Below are positions 36,505-45,795 of a DNA stretch of 64,000 nucleotides, one piece after another. Source of the DNA: Listeria costaricensis (lineage in GTDB: Bacteria > Bacillota > Bacilli > Lactobacillales > Listeriaceae); the NCBI RefSeq assembly GCF_900183385.1, contig NZ_FXUT01000001.1:372001-436000 (forward strand). The letters run 5' to 3'. The notes below the pieces were generated by a model. That model did not search any database and was not told the DNA's origin. It saw nothing but the letters and a program-made list of their open reading frames with translations. Both the position numbers and the translations under genes were made by a program. Every line of letters starts with the position of its first letter. The stretch's first letter is position 1.

Positions 36505-37047
36505 ATGCTAACAACAGAACGACTTTTATTACGCCCTTTTGTTTATCAAGACAAAAAATCCTTCGCCCGATTGAATCAAAACCCTGAAACCATGCGTTAC
36601 TTTCCAAAACCTCTAACGGAAGTGGAATCAAATCTTTTTTTATCTTCAATTATCGAGGAATATCAAATACTTCCCATAGGCCTTTTAGCCGTCATTCATC
36701 AGGAAAGCGGTCATTTTATTGGCTTTATCGGTCTGCATCAAGCTTCCTTTGAGAGCACATTTACCCCCTGCATCGAAATCGCCTGGCGCTTCGACGCTCC
36801 GTATTGGCATCAAGGCTACGCGACTGAAGCAGGAGCTGCCATCATTGAATTCGCGCGAGAATCTACTGAGATACAAGAGGTTTTTAGCTTTACCGCAAGA
36901 ATTAACGAACCCTCCATTCGATTAATGAAACGACTAAATATGCAATTTCAACAAGTTTTTGATCATCCAAAAATTTCGTCAGATTCTCCTTTATGCCAAC
37001 ATGTTTTGTATAAGATAAACACATCCTCCTCTAAAAAAAGCCCTTGA
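36505..37047 (+). CDS. GNAT-family N-acetyltransferase (RimJ/RimL-like)
   Basis: The 180-residue protein starts LTTERLLLRPFVYQDKKSFARLNQNPETMRYF, the usual opening of RimJ/RimL-type acetyltransferases. It contains GFIGLHQ and the cofactor-binding stretch YWHQGYATEAGAAIIEFARE, where the Q/R-x-x-G-x-A motif reads HQGYAT. The target is unknown; relatives modify ribosomal proteins, small amines or amino acids. AAGGAGC precedes the ATG. It lies between terminators in a plus-strand gap between lexA and glnA. Confidence 0.82.
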   Translation: MLTTERLLLRPFVYQDKKSFARLNQNPETMRYFPKPLTEVESNLFLSSIIEEYQILPIGLLAVIHQESGHFIGFIGLHQASFESTFTPCIEIAWRFDAPYWHQGYATEAGAAIIEFARESTEIQEVFSFTARINEPSIRLMKRLNMQFQQVFDHPKISSDSPLCQHVLYKINTSSSKKSP

Positions 37048-37077
37048 ACACTAATCGTTCAAGGGCTTTCTTTTTTT
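37033..37077. terminator. Bidirectional terminator between the GNAT gene and glnA
   Basis: AAAGCCCTTGAAC pairs perfectly with GTTCAAGGGCTTT, with A- and T-runs outside. It overlaps the last codons of the acetyltransferase gene and the stop of glnA. Confidence 0.92.
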
Positions 37078-38410
37078 AATAGATTTCCAAATATTGATCG
37101 CGTTCCCACGGATGGACCGCTGTTCTGAACATATCACATTCAATCGCTTTCGCTTCCAAGAAATGCTCGAAAATATGCTCTCCTAGGCCATCACGAATCA
37201 CATCATCTTTTTCAAGCTCGACAAGTGCATGACCAAGGCTTTCCGGCAGATCATAAATACCATGTTCATGGCGCTCCTGTTCATCCATACCATAAATATT
37301 GCGGTCAACTGGGGCTGGAGGTGTCAATTCATTTTTGATTCCGTCAAGGCCGGCTTTTAGCAGAACAGCCATTGCCAGATAAGGATTCGCTGATGGATCT
37401 ACACTACGAAGCTCAAGTCGTGTGCTAAGCCCGCGAGAACTTGGAACACGTACAAGTGGGCTCCGATTTTTACCGCTCCAAGCAATGTAACATGGCGCTT
37501 CATATCCAGGAACCAAACGTTTATAGGAGTTGATCGTCGGATTGGTAACCGCTGTATAAGCTCGTGCATGTTTCAGCATCCCAGCAAGGAATTTATATGC
37601 CGTATCACTTAATTGCTGTTCCCCTTTTTCATCAAAGAAAGCATTTCCTTCTTCTGTAAATAGGGACATATTAAAGTGCATTCCTGAACCATTTACACCA
37701 AATAGCGGTTTCGGCATGAACGTTGCGTGTAGACCATGTTTCCGGGCAATCGTCTTCACAACCAGTTTGAATGTTTGGATATTATCACAAGCTGTAATCG
37801 CATCTTCATACTTGAAATCAATTTCATGCTGTCCGGGAGCAACTTCATGGTGACTTGCTTCTATTTCAAAGCCCATTTCTTCCAGCTCAAGCACGATATC
37901 ACGACGACAGTTTTCGCCTAGGTCTGTTGGTGCGAGGTCAAAATAACCACCAGAATCATTCAATTCTAACGTCGGTTTACGATTTTCATCCAGTTTGAAG
38001 AGGAAGAATTCAGGTTCTGGTCCCAAGTTAAAATCCGTAAAGCCAAGCTCTTCCATTTCTTGAAGCACACGTTTTAAATTGGCACGAGGATCCCCTAAAA
38101 ATGGCGTCATATCAGGATTATAAATATCACAAATCATCCGTGCTACCTTGCCTTTTTCTGCTGTCCAAGGGAAAACTACCCAAGTGTCCAGATCCGGGAA
38201 TAGGTACATATCAGACTCTTCAATCCGAACAAAACCTTCAATCGAAGAACCGTCAAACATAATTTTGTTATCGAGTGCTTTCTTCAATTGACTGATTGGG
38301 ATTTCAACATTCTTGATGATCCCCAAAATATCCGTGAATTGCAACCGGATAAATTTCACATTTTGTTCATCTGCGAAGCGAAAAATATCTTCTTTTGTAT
38401 AATTTGCCAT
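37076..38410 (-). CDS. glnA: Glutamine synthetase
   Basis: GlnA makes glutamine from glutamate and ammonia with ATP. The 444-residue length and sequence ([67 protein letters not shown]) fit the feedback-regulated GSI-alpha type of Firmicutes, which has no adenylylation site. In Bacillus the feedback-inhibited enzyme also controls GlnR and TnrA. glnR lies just upstream on the same strand, separated by 53 bases, forming the glnRA operon. Confidence 0.98.
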   Translation of the reverse strand: MANYTKEDIFRFADEQNVKFIRLQFTDILGIIKNVEIPISQLKKALDNKIMFDGSSIEGFVRIEESDMYLFPDLDTWVVFPWTAEKGKVARMICDIYNPDMTPFLGDPRANLKRVLQEMEELGFTDFNLGPEPEFFLFKLDENRKPTLELNDSGGYFDLAPTDLGENCRRDIVLELEEMGFEIEASHHEVAPGQHEIDFKYEDAITACDNIQTFKLVVKTIARKHGLHATFMPKPLFGVNGSGMHFNMSLFTEEGNAFFDEKGEQQLSDTAYKFLAGMLKHARAYTAVTNPTINSYKRLVPGYEAPCYIAWSGKNRSPLVRVPSSRGLSTRLELRSVDPSANPYLAMAVLLKAGLDGIKNELTPPAPVDRNIYGMDEQERHEHGIYDLPESLGHALVELEKDDVIRDGLGEHIFEHFLEAKAIECDMFRTAVHPWERDQYLEIY

Positions 38411-38463
38411 CTTAACTCCTCCTAAATAATGATTATATCAACTTCAAAAAGTAAATACCTTGA

Positions 38464-38832
38464 TTATAGCCGCGGCAACTGTCCTTTTGCGGTGTGGTCT
38501 CTTTTCACAAACCTGCCCGCTTGTTCCATTTCACTACGGAGAATCTTGCGCACATCATCATCTGTTAATGGAACCTTTTGTTCTTTTTCTTGCATCTGAT
38601 ACATTTTCTTAATTCCCGCAATATTCAGACCATCATTTAAATAGTCTTTGATTTCAAGCAATGTATCGATGTCCTGCAATGAGTACAAACGATGATTACC
38701 TTGATTACGTGCAGGATGGATTAAACCTTGATCTTCATAGTAACGAATTTGTCTTGCTGTCAAATCTGTTAACTTCATAACGGGGCCAATTGGGAAAAGA
38801 GGCATCGATCGACGAATTTCTTTTTCACTCAC
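38464..38832 (-). CDS. glnR: Nitrogen regulator GlnR
   Basis: GlnR is a MerR-type repressor of glnRA and other nitrogen genes under nitrogen excess. The 122-residue protein has the winged helix MKLTDLTARQIRYYEDQGLI and HRLYSLQDIDTLLEIKDYL. A short C-terminal tail ends in KGQLPRL, the region that in Bacillus is bound by feedback-inhibited glutamine synthetase. GlnR boxes lie in front of it, implying autoregulation. Confidence 0.95.
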   Translation of the reverse strand: MSEKEIRRSMPLFPIGPVMKLTDLTARQIRYYEDQGLIHPARNQGNHRLYSLQDIDTLLEIKDYLNDGLNIAGIKKMYQMQEKEQKVPLTDDDVRKILRSEMEQAGRFVKRDHTAKGQLPRL

Positions 38833-38868
38833 GGCATTTCCCCCTCATCATTTTTTTATGATAGTTGC

Positions 38869-38919
38869 ATTATAATGTACGTAAGTTCTTTTGTCAAATT
38901 TATGTAAGATAATCTAACA
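38869..38919 (-). promoter_or_regulatory. glnRA promoter with GlnR boxes
   Basis: TTGACA (38897-38892), 17 bases, TATAAT (38874-38869). TGTAAGATAATCTAACA at 38903-38919 is an exact TGTNA-N7-TNACA GlnR box just upstream of the -35. A second, weaker dyad (CGTAA-N7-TGTCA, 38880-38896) covers the -35, as in the two-site B. subtilis glnRA promoter. Confidence 0.85.
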
Positions 38920-38956
38920 TCACATAAAAACCCTTATATATCAATGCTTTTAGCAA

Positions 38957-38983
38957 CAAAAAAGCGAGTCTCATTGACCCGCC
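38957..38983 (-). terminator. Intrinsic terminator of the ynbB-like gene
   Basis: GCGGGTC pairs with GACTCGC (one G-U pair) and is followed by TTTTTT on the minus strand. Confidence 0.8.
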
Positions 38984-38995
38984 TAAAAAATTTTT

Positions 38996-40279
38996 TCATT
39001 TTTTTCGCAATTCTATGTTAGTGGAAGATTTAATCAATCCTTTTTCAAATAGAGCTTGTAGCGCCTGTGAGATGGCAATCTTCACATGTTCATATGTTAA
39101 ACCGCCTTGGACATAAAGCTCATACGGCGGACGGATTGGGCCATCTGCAGTCAATTCCAAACTCGCTCCCTGAATAAATGTGCCTGCTGCCATAATGACG
39201 TCATCCTCATAGCCCGGCATATAGTTACCGATTGGCAGTACGTGCGCATTTACTGGTGAAGCCGCTTGAATGGCCTGGGCAAAGGCAACCATTTTCTCTT
39301 CATCTTCAAACGAAACACTTTGGATCAAATCGGTTCGCACTGCTTGCCAGCTTGGATTGGTTTTTACACCAATTTGTTCCAACATAGCTGCCGTGAATCT
39401 TGCCCCCTTTACGGCCTGAGCAACCACATGTGGCGCCAAGAAGAAACCTTGATACATTTCAAGAAGACTATACAAGCTGGCACCGGCTTCAAGACCAATA
39501 CCCGGTGTAGTCAAACGATATCCGCATTTTTCTACAAGCTCTGCCTTTCCAGCAATATAACCGCCAATTTTAGCCAATCCACCACCTGGATTTTTAATCA
39601 GCGAACCAGCAATGATGTCCGCCCCTATTTCAATCGGTTCTTTGCGTTCAACAAATTCCCCGTAACAGTTATCCACAAATACCGTTACATCTGGCCGAAT
39701 ATTCTTTACAAAGCGGATCATTTCTTCTATTTGCTGAATGGTAAATGAATCTCGACTTGCATAGCCTTTTGAACGTTGAATACCAACGACCTTCGTATGC
39801 TCGTTTAGTGCTTGCTTTACTTGTTCAAAATCAACGGCTCCATTTTCACAAAGTGGTACAGCTTGATAACCTATTTGGAATTCACGTAGCGATCCATGGC
39901 CAGTTCCCCGAATCCCAACAATTTCTTCCAATGTATCATATGGCGCCCCCGTCATGTAGAGCAGCTCATCTCCCGGGCGAAGCAAGCCGAAAAGAACGGT
40001 TGATATGGCGTGTGTACCTGAGATGAGTTGCGGGCGAACAATCGCTTTTTCCGCCTTGAAAACAGATGCATAAACCCGTTCTAAATTATCCCGACCTTCA
40101 TCATCATAGCCATAGCCTGTAGACAGTTGAAAATGAAAATCAGCTACTTTATTTTCTTTAAAAGCCTGCAGAACCTTCGCCTGATTCTCTTCGGCAATTT
40201 GATCTGTCTCCGCATTTAACGGGGCGATCCAAGTCTCTGCTTGTTTCCGCATATTTTGTAATTGTTGTGTGATATCCAT
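38996..40279 (-). CDS. ynbB: Methionine gamma-lyase/aluminium-resistance family PLP protein
   Basis: The 427-residue protein resembles YnbB, a fold type I PLP enzyme family annotated as methionine gamma-lyase-like or aluminium resistance. Visible are FQLSTGYGYDDEGRDNLERVYA, the TVFVDNCYGEFVE strand with the cofactor-binding aspartate, and IAGSLIKNPGGGLAKIGGYIAG, where the Lys of SLIKNPGG is the likely Schiff-base residue. I start at the ATG at 40279, since the upstream ATG overlaps the GAGAGG ribosome site. It is downstream of hfq, as in Bacillus and Listeria. The true substrate is not established. Confidence 0.88.
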   Translation of the reverse strand: MDITQQLQNMRKQAETWIAPLNAETDQIAEENQAKVLQAFKENKVADFHFQLSTGYGYDDEGRDNLERVYASVFKAEKAIVRPQLISGTHAISTVLFGLLRPGDELLYMTGAPYDTLEEIVGIRGTGHGSLREFQIGYQAVPLCENGAVDFEQVKQALNEHTKVVGIQRSKGYASRDSFTIQQIEEMIRFVKNIRPDVTVFVDNCYGEFVERKEPIEIGADIIAGSLIKNPGGGLAKIGGYIAGKAELVEKCGYRLTTPGIGLEAGASLYSLLEMYQGFFLAPHVVAQAVKGARFTAAMLEQIGVKTNPSWQAVRTDLIQSVSFEDEEKMVAFAQAIQAASPVNAHVLPIGNYMPGYEDDVIMAAGTFIQGASLELTADGPIRPPYELYVQGGLTYEHVKIAISQALQALFEKGLIKSSTNIELRKK

Positions 40280-40314
40280 GAAATATCCTCTCACTTCTAT
40301 GTTTATTTACAAGG

Positions 40315-40340
40315 AAAAAGACAGGTTCCCCTGCCTTTTT
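40315..40340 (-). terminator. Intrinsic terminator of hfq
   Basis: AAAAAGGCAGG pairs with CCTGTCTTTTT around GGAA on the minus strand. Confidence 0.85.
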
Positions 40341-40346
40341 ACGTTT

Positions 40347-40574
40347 TTATTCTTGATTTAATGTGACATTTTTTTGTGGGGAGAATGTAGAGATCGCATG
40401 TTTGAAAACGAGCTGTTGTTTGCCGTCTACATCCAAGAGAACCGTAAAGCTGTCAAAGCTTACTACACGACCTCTAAGCTGAAAACCATTTGTTAAAAAA
40501 ACGGTAGCGAGAATTTTTTCTTTTCGTAATTGATTTAAATATTGATCTTGTAAAGCTTGTCCACCTTGTTTCAT
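40347..40574 (-). CDS. hfq: RNA chaperone Hfq
   Basis: The 75-residue Sm-like protein has [40 protein letters not shown] and the Sm2 motif [12 protein letters not shown] (the YKHAIST-type motif). Length is typical of Gram-positive Hfq, with no long C-terminal tail. It lies 103 bases after miaA on the same strand, the usual miaA-hfq pairing. GAGAGG precedes the ATG. Confidence 0.96.
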   Translation of the reverse strand: MKQGGQALQDQYLNQLRKEKILATVFLTNGFQLRGRVVSFDSFTVLLDVDGKQQLVFKHAISTFSPQKNVTLNQE

Positions 40575-40677
40575 TTTTCCTCTCTCCTATCTCTCTTTCC
40601 GTGTTCACTCTTAAAAAATCGGAGTATTCAACTGCAGGAATCATCCGCATGGTTACAAATACCCTCTAATACACGAA

Positions 40678-41610
40678 CTAAAACCGCCAATCCGGATTAT
40701 CTTCTAAAAAGGCTCGAATCAAATGGTCTGCTTTTTGAAGTAGCGCTTCATCCGCAGCATCCAGCCAGTGAACGGTCATCCTATTGCGAAACCATGTTAA
40801 TTGGCGTTTCGCAAAATGACGCGAATTTTGCTGAATTGCGGCAATCACTTCTTCTTTCGTCTCATTTCCTTCAAAATAAGGAATCCACTCCTTGTAGCCG
40901 ATTCCCTTGCTTGCTTGCGACTGTGGGATTCCCTGTTCGTATAGACGAAATGCTTCCTGTTCAAGACCATTTGCGAGCATTTGCTGCACACGGCTGTTGA
41001 TTCGTTCGTATAGCTGCCCCCGCTCCATATCTAGCGCAATAAAACAAGGTGCATAAGTTGCTTTTAACTGCTTATGTACCTGAAAATCGCTAAACGGCTG
41101 CTTGGTTTCATGAATAACTTCAAGCGCTCGGATAACACGCTGTTTATTATTCGCATGGATTTCAGATGCACTTTTTGGATCTTTTTCTTTTAGCATTTGC
41201 CAAAGTTCTTCATTCGAATATTCGGCCAGTTTCTGTCGATAAGCTTCGTTCTTACCTGTTTGGCCAAATTCATAATCATAAAAAACTGACTGAATATAAA
41301 GACCTGTACCGCCAGCAATAATTGGCAGATGTCCTTTTTGCCAGATTGTCTCAATGGCCTGCTCTGTCAAATGTTTAAAGTCAGCAGCTGTAAATGCCGT
41401 ATCTGGCGACGCAACATCAATCAGATGATGCGGAACCTCTTCCATTTCTTCTGGAGTGATTTTGGCTGTCCCAATATCAAGCCCCTGGTAAACTTGCATA
41501 GAATCGCCGCTGATGACCTCTCCTTGCCACTTTTTAGCCAGTTTGACACTTAGCGCTGTTTTACCAACAGCAGTGGGCCCGAGGATGACAATCACTGGAA
41601 TTTTACCCAA
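40678..41610 (-). CDS. miaA: tRNA dimethylallyltransferase
   Basis: MiaA adds an isopentenyl group to A37 of tRNAs reading UNN codons. The 310-residue protein has the P-loop GPTAVGKT at residues 11-18, GEVISGDSMQVYQGLDIGTAK, and HHLIDV, PIIAGGTGLYIQSV and FAKRQLTWFRN. The start is TTG at 41610, preceded by AAAGGAGGG. hfq follows downstream. Confidence 0.96.
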   Translation of the reverse strand: MGKIPVIVILGPTAVGKTALSVKLAKKWQGEVISGDSMQVYQGLDIGTAKITPEEMEEVPHHLIDVASPDTAFTAADFKHLTEQAIETIWQKGHLPIIAGGTGLYIQSVFYDYEFGQTGKNEAYRQKLAEYSNEELWQMLKEKDPKSASEIHANNKQRVIRALEVIHETKQPFSDFQVHKQLKATYAPCFIALDMERGQLYERINSRVQQMLANGLEQEAFRLYEQGIPQSQASKGIGYKEWIPYFEGNETKEEVIAAIQQNSRHFAKRQLTWFRNRMTVHWLDAADEALLQKADHLIRAFLEDNPDWRF

Positions 41611-41727
41611 TAAAAAAGCCCTCCTTTTTGCCTACTAATAAGGTATCATAAATGAGCAAGAATGAAAATAGCTATTTAACAATTTTAAAAAAAGTTTAGT
41701 GGAATAAAGTCGGATTGGTGTCATTTT

Positions 41728-41764
41728 CAAAAAAATTCGCCAGACAAAATTTATCTGGCGAATC
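41728..41764 (-). terminator. Intrinsic terminator of glpD
   Basis: ATTCGCCAGA pairs perfectly with TCTGGCGAAT and is followed by TTTTTTT on the minus strand. Confidence 0.92.
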
Positions 41765-41775
41765 TATCAAGTCCT

Positions 41776-43452
41776 TTATTTTCCGTGCCAATCAGCCGGC
41801 TCCCGAGCGTCATCAATTTGCGTCTGCAGTTCAGTCTCCATCTGTTCTCTTGTAGCAGGATCCCAGTGGAACAGTCGATCCATCTCGTCTACAACTGCTT
41901 TCTGCCATTCGAGCAAATACGGCATATCGAAGAGCAGATAGCCTGTTCTTCTCAGCAGAAAATCAACTGGGTGGATGGCTGATTCATGGTAAACAGCATA
42001 ATGAAGTTCCGCATACAAACTGCTCGGAAGTTCATGCCCGCCTTTTTCTTTGTGTTCCTGCGCGTAGGTAAACAGTTGATCAATATTGGAGCCGTAGCGT
42101 TTAACAATCACTCTCGCTTCTTCTATTGTCCAACCAAATCGATTGACAGCGTCCTTGGTTTTCTTCTCGATAAATGGCGAAAGTTGGGCCGATCCGCCAA
42201 TGTCCCCACCGGAAATCGGCAAATGTCGCGTTTGAACAGGTTTATATTTTTGCCCTGTTTCCTTGCTAAGTGTTTTGGTGACATCATCCAGTAGCTTTTC
42301 TGCCATTTTGCGATAACCTGTTAACTTACCTCCTGCCATGGTGATCAAACCGCTTTCAGAAAACCAGACTTCATCCTTTCGCGATATCTCTGAAGGGTCT
42401 TTCCCTTCCTCATAAATAAGCGGCCGAACCCCTGCCCAACTGGATTCAATATCTTTTTCCGTAATATGGACATCTGGGAACATGTAGTTGATTGCTTTAA
42501 TTACATATTGATGGTCCACTTCCAGCGCTTTCGGATTGATAGGTGATTCCTCATAAAAAGTATCTGTCGTACCAACATAGACCTTTTTATCGCGCGGTAT
42601 TGCAAAGACCATCCGACCATCTGGCGTATCAAAATAGACTGCCTGCTCCATTGGGAAACGTGATTTATCAATGACTAAATGAATCCCTTTGGTAAGCCGC
42701 AAATGTTTATTATTTTGTGTATGATCCAATTTCCGAACTTTATCCACCCATGGACCTGCCGCATTGATGACTCGGCGTCCGCGGATATCGTAGACTTTGT
42801 CGGTAATTCGATCCGTCACGGTGACCCCTTCTACTTTTTTAGCCTCTGTATATAGGAAGTTTTCTGCACGCGTATAATTAATCACATCCGCACCTAACTC
42901 AACTGCTTTTTTTAGCACTTCAATCGTCAACCGCGCATCATCTGTCCGATATTCCACATAGTAACCGGAACCTTTTAAACCGTCTTTTTTCACAAAAGGA
43001 TTTTTAGCCAGTGTTTCTTGTGGAGTTAAAATCTTGCGCCGTTCATTTTTTTTGACACCTGCAAGATAATCATACAGACGGATCCCCATGCTAGCTGTAA
43101 ATTTCCCCATATTGCCACCTTTATGAAACGGCAGCATCATCCATTCCGGTGTTGTGACATGCGGTCCGTTTTCATAAACGATTGCTCGCTCTTTTCCAAG
43201 TTCGGCTACTTCCTTTACTTCAAATTGCTGTAAATAACGTAATCCGCCGTGGACAAGCTTCGTGGAACGGCTACTTGTTCCGCTGGCAAAATCGCCCATT
43301 TCAACCAGTGCGACCTCTAGTCCCCTTGAAACGGCATCAAGTGCGATTCCTGCACCTGTAATCCCACCACCAATAATAACCAGATCATAGGTGTGTTCCT
43401 GCATTTTTTGTTTGATTGTTTCCCGGTCGAATGCTGAAAATAATTGTACCAT
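41776..43452 (-). CDS. glpD: Aerobic glycerol-3-phosphate dehydrogenase
   Basis: GlpD oxidises glycerol-3-phosphate to dihydroxyacetone phosphate at the membrane and feeds electrons to quinone. The 558-residue flavoprotein has the FAD-binding DLVIIGGGITGAGIALDAV, FASGTSSRSTKLVHGGLRYL, and later VPYG-type segments such as KVYVGTTDT and GGKLTGYRKMAE. The start is the ATG at 43452, preceded by AAGGGGG. The leader contains a strong terminator, as expected if the antiterminator GlpP controls it. Confidence 0.95.
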   Translation of the reverse strand: MVQLFSAFDRETIKQKMQEHTYDLVIIGGGITGAGIALDAVSRGLEVALVEMGDFASGTSSRSTKLVHGGLRYLQQFEVKEVAELGKERAIVYENGPHVTTPEWMMLPFHKGGNMGKFTASMGIRLYDYLAGVKKNERRKILTPQETLAKNPFVKKDGLKGSGYYVEYRTDDARLTIEVLKKAVELGADVINYTRAENFLYTEAKKVEGVTVTDRITDKVYDIRGRRVINAAGPWVDKVRKLDHTQNNKHLRLTKGIHLVIDKSRFPMEQAVYFDTPDGRMVFAIPRDKKVYVGTTDTFYEESPINPKALEVDHQYVIKAINYMFPDVHITEKDIESSWAGVRPLIYEEGKDPSEISRKDEVWFSESGLITMAGGKLTGYRKMAEKLLDDVTKTLSKETGQKYKPVQTRHLPISGGDIGGSAQLSPFIEKKTKDAVNRFGWTIEEARVIVKRYGSNIDQLFTYAQEHKEKGGHELPSSLYAELHYAVYHESAIHPVDFLLRRTGYLLFDMPYLLEWQKAVVDEMDRLFHWDPATREQMETELQTQIDDAREPADWHGK

Positions 43453-43535
43453 CTTTCTTTTGCCCCCTTCATTTAACGTCTGATTTCTCTCACACGGCAC
43501 TTTTCCACTTTTTTAGAAAGTTAAAACGCAGCCAC

Positions 43536-43584
43536 GCAAAAAAAGAGACCCTAAAAAAGCGATTTCTCGCCCATTAGAGTCTCT
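43536..43584 (-). terminator. Leader terminator of glpD, probable GlpP attenuator
   Basis: On the minus strand AGAGACTCTAA pairs with TTAGGGTCTCT (one G-U pair), followed by TTTTTTT, with an inner GCGA/TCGC hairpin. It sits about 85 bases before the glpD start and downstream of the promoter. B. subtilis glpD is controlled by antitermination at such a leader by GlpP with glycerol-3-phosphate. Confidence 0.8.
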
Positions 43585-43617
43585 CCATCTCTCAGACAAA
43601 TTGATTAACTTACATTC

Positions 43618-43646
43618 ATTATAAAAGAAGCATCTTTCTTTGCCTA
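43618..43646 (-). promoter_or_regulatory. Candidate glpD promoter
   Basis: TATAAT at 43623-43618 with a weak -35, TAGGCA at 43646-43641, at 17 bases. It lies upstream of the leader terminator. Confidence 0.45.
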
Positions 43647-43758
43647 TTTTTTTGCTTGTTCATTGTTGAATTTTGCCCTGTAAATTATCTCACATTGTAT
43701 TTTCGACATTTTTACATGTGACCATTGACTCAAATTATCTGTTCGCCCTCTTTCTTAG

Positions 43759-43786
43759 TTACAGTCAAGCCATTCTGTGATATGAT
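43759..43786 (+). promoter_or_regulatory. Candidate oatA promoter
   Basis: TTACAG (43759-43764), 16 bases, TATGAT (43781-43786) with an extended -10 TG. The rest of the gap between glpD and oatA shows only the glpD promoter and leader. Confidence 0.5.
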
Positions 43787-43843
43787 GAGATATATGTTTT
43801 AGGGAAATTCTAGAGATACATAGAAAGTTTAGGAGATGTTATT

Positions 43844-45739
43844 TTGAAACGAACGGCTCGTTACAGCAGAAAGTACGTTCCGAGTATTGATGGACTTAGA
43901 GCGCTGGCCGTTTTAGCTGTGATTGCCTATCATTTGAATTATTCATGGGCAAAGGGCGGCTTCATCGGTGTTGATATATTTTTCGTGTTATCAGGTTATT
44001 TAATTACAAATATCTTACTTACTCAGTGGGATAAAGAGAATACAATACATTTAAAAGAGTTTTGGCTGAGACGTTTTCGACGGCTCGTTCCAGCCGCATT
44101 TGTGATGATTATTGCGGTAGTCATTTTCGCCGTATTATTCAACCGCAGTTTATTGCCGACTCTTCGCGGCGATGCCTTTGCCTCATTCTTCTACATGAGC
44201 AATTGGTGGTTTATTTTCCACAATGTTTCTTATTTCGATTCATTTGGAATGCCCTCCCCTTTAAAAAACCTGTGGTCTCTTGCTATTGAAGAACAATTTT
44301 ACCTGATTTGGCCATTGTTTTTATATCTGTTTTTACGTTATATTAAGAATCCAAAATTACTTCTGCAAATCGTCATTATCGTCGGTGTGTTATCCGCCAT
44401 TTTGATGGGTGTTTTATATACGCCTGGCGCTGATCCCAGCCGCGTCTACTATGGAACAGATACTCGTTTATTCGATCTTTTGGCAGGCTGTGCACTTGCA
44501 TTCGTCTGGCCATTTACTCGACTAAGCCCGCAAGTTCCACGAAAAAGCAGGCAGACGCTTAATATTGCAGGAACTTTGAGTGTGGTTACATTTTTTGCAC
44601 TTGTTTACTTGTTAAATGAATATCAGTCATTTCTTTACCGCGGCGGCCTTCTTTTTGTTGCACTGCTTGGTGTTGTGATGATTGCAACGATTGCCCACCC
44701 GTCGTGCTATCTTAGCCGCATCTTCAGCTTCCGGCCGTTACGCTGGATAGGGACTCGCTCCTACGGCATTTATTTGTGGCATTACCCTATCATTACATTA
44801 ACAACTCCAGTAACGGAAATTGGCCATCCAAGTCTGATTCGGTCTGTTTTGCAAGTAGCCGCAACGTTCATCATTGCCGAACTATCCTATCGCTTCTTGG
44901 AAACACCGATTCGCAAAAAAGGATTTATAGCTTTTGTAAAAGGATTCAAGCACCGCACCTACCCTGTCATCAAGAATAAGCCTGTTGGAAAATGGGCGGC
45001 AATTAGCGGACTCGCATTGTTACTTCTCATTTTCTCACTGGGTATGAGTGGCATCCTTCCCGTCAAAACAAATGCTGAAAATACAGTAACGCAGGTGAAA
45101 AGTGAACCTGATAAACCATCGCAAAAAGAAACGGATCCGCCTAAGCAGGCACCTGACGAACAGCCATCAAGCGATGATCCGCCTCCACAAAACAGTGATG
45201 GGAGCAACGATGATCAACAAAGTCAAACGCCTCCAGCAGATGATGCCGGACAGGATCAGATTCTTTATCAGCAGACGCTGGCTATCGGAGACTCTATTAT
45301 GATTGATATTGAGCCTTACTTAAGAGATGCAGTGCCAAATGTGACGATTGATGGAAAGATCGGCCGCCAATTAGTGGATGCGATCAGCCTAGCTCCTAGC
45401 TACCAGCAATTCAACACATCAAGCAGCGCTGTGGTTCTCGAACTCGGAACAAACGGCCCATTCTCTGAACAACAACTCGATACACTTTTGGATGACTTTG
45501 ATCAGGCACATATCTTCTTAGTCAACACACGTGTCCCGCGCGGTTGGGAATCTGAAGTGAACGAATCGATCAACGAGCAAAGTGATCGCCCGAATGTGAC
45601 GGTAGTCGATTGGTACTCACTCGCCATCAATCATAGCAACTACTTTGGCAGTGATGGAGTTCATTTAACCAAGACTGGTTCAGAGGCTTACGTCAATTTA
45701 CTCGTGGATAGCATGAAAAAAAATCCACCGCCAAAATAA
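43844..45739 (+). CDS. oatA: Peptidoglycan O-acetyltransferase
   Basis: OatA O-acetylates MurNAc in the wall, giving lysozyme resistance. The 631-residue protein has an acyltransferase-3 membrane domain (about 1-400) with SIDGLRALAVLAVIAYHLN, GFIGVDIFFVLSGYLIT and WLRRFRRLVPA. A Pro-, Asp- and Gln-rich linker (about 415-470) leads to an extracellular SGNH domain with Ser484 in AIGDSIM, ELGTNGPF, and Asp604/His607 in DGVHLT. The start is TTG at 43844, preceded by AGGAGATG. The L. monocytogenes orthologue (lmo1291) also lies near glpD and luxS. Confidence 0.94.
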   Translation: MKRTARYSRKYVPSIDGLRALAVLAVIAYHLNYSWAKGGFIGVDIFFVLSGYLITNILLTQWDKENTIHLKEFWLRRFRRLVPAAFVMIIAVVIFAVLFNRSLLPTLRGDAFASFFYMSNWWFIFHNVSYFDSFGMPSPLKNLWSLAIEEQFYLIWPLFLYLFLRYIKNPKLLLQIVIIVGVLSAILMGVLYTPGADPSRVYYGTDTRLFDLLAGCALAFVWPFTRLSPQVPRKSRQTLNIAGTLSVVTFFALVYLLNEYQSFLYRGGLLFVALLGVVMIATIAHPSCYLSRIFSFRPLRWIGTRSYGIYLWHYPIITLTTPVTEIGHPSLIRSVLQVAATFIIAELSYRFLETPIRKKGFIAFVKGFKHRTYPVIKNKPVGKWAAISGLALLLLIFSLGMSGILPVKTNAENTVTQVKSEPDKPSQKETDPPKQAPDEQPSSDDPPPQNSDGSNDDQQSQTPPADDAGQDQILYQQTLAIGDSIMIDIEPYLRDAVPNVTIDGKIGRQLVDAISLAPSYQQFNTSSSAVVLELGTNGPFSEQQLDTLLDDFDQAHIFLVNTRVPRGWESEVNESINEQSDRPNVTVVDWYSLAINHSNYFGSDGVHLTKTGSEAYVNLLVDSMKKNPPPK

Positions 45740-45740
45740 A

Positions 45741-45782
45741 AAAATCCAGCTAACCTACTTTAAAGGGGAGCTGGATTTTTTC
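45741..45782. terminator. Bidirectional terminator between oatA and luxS
   Basis: AAAAAATCCAGCT pairs perfectly with AGCTGGATTTTTT between convergent genes. Confidence 0.92.
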
Positions 45783-45795
45783 TGTTATGAATCGT

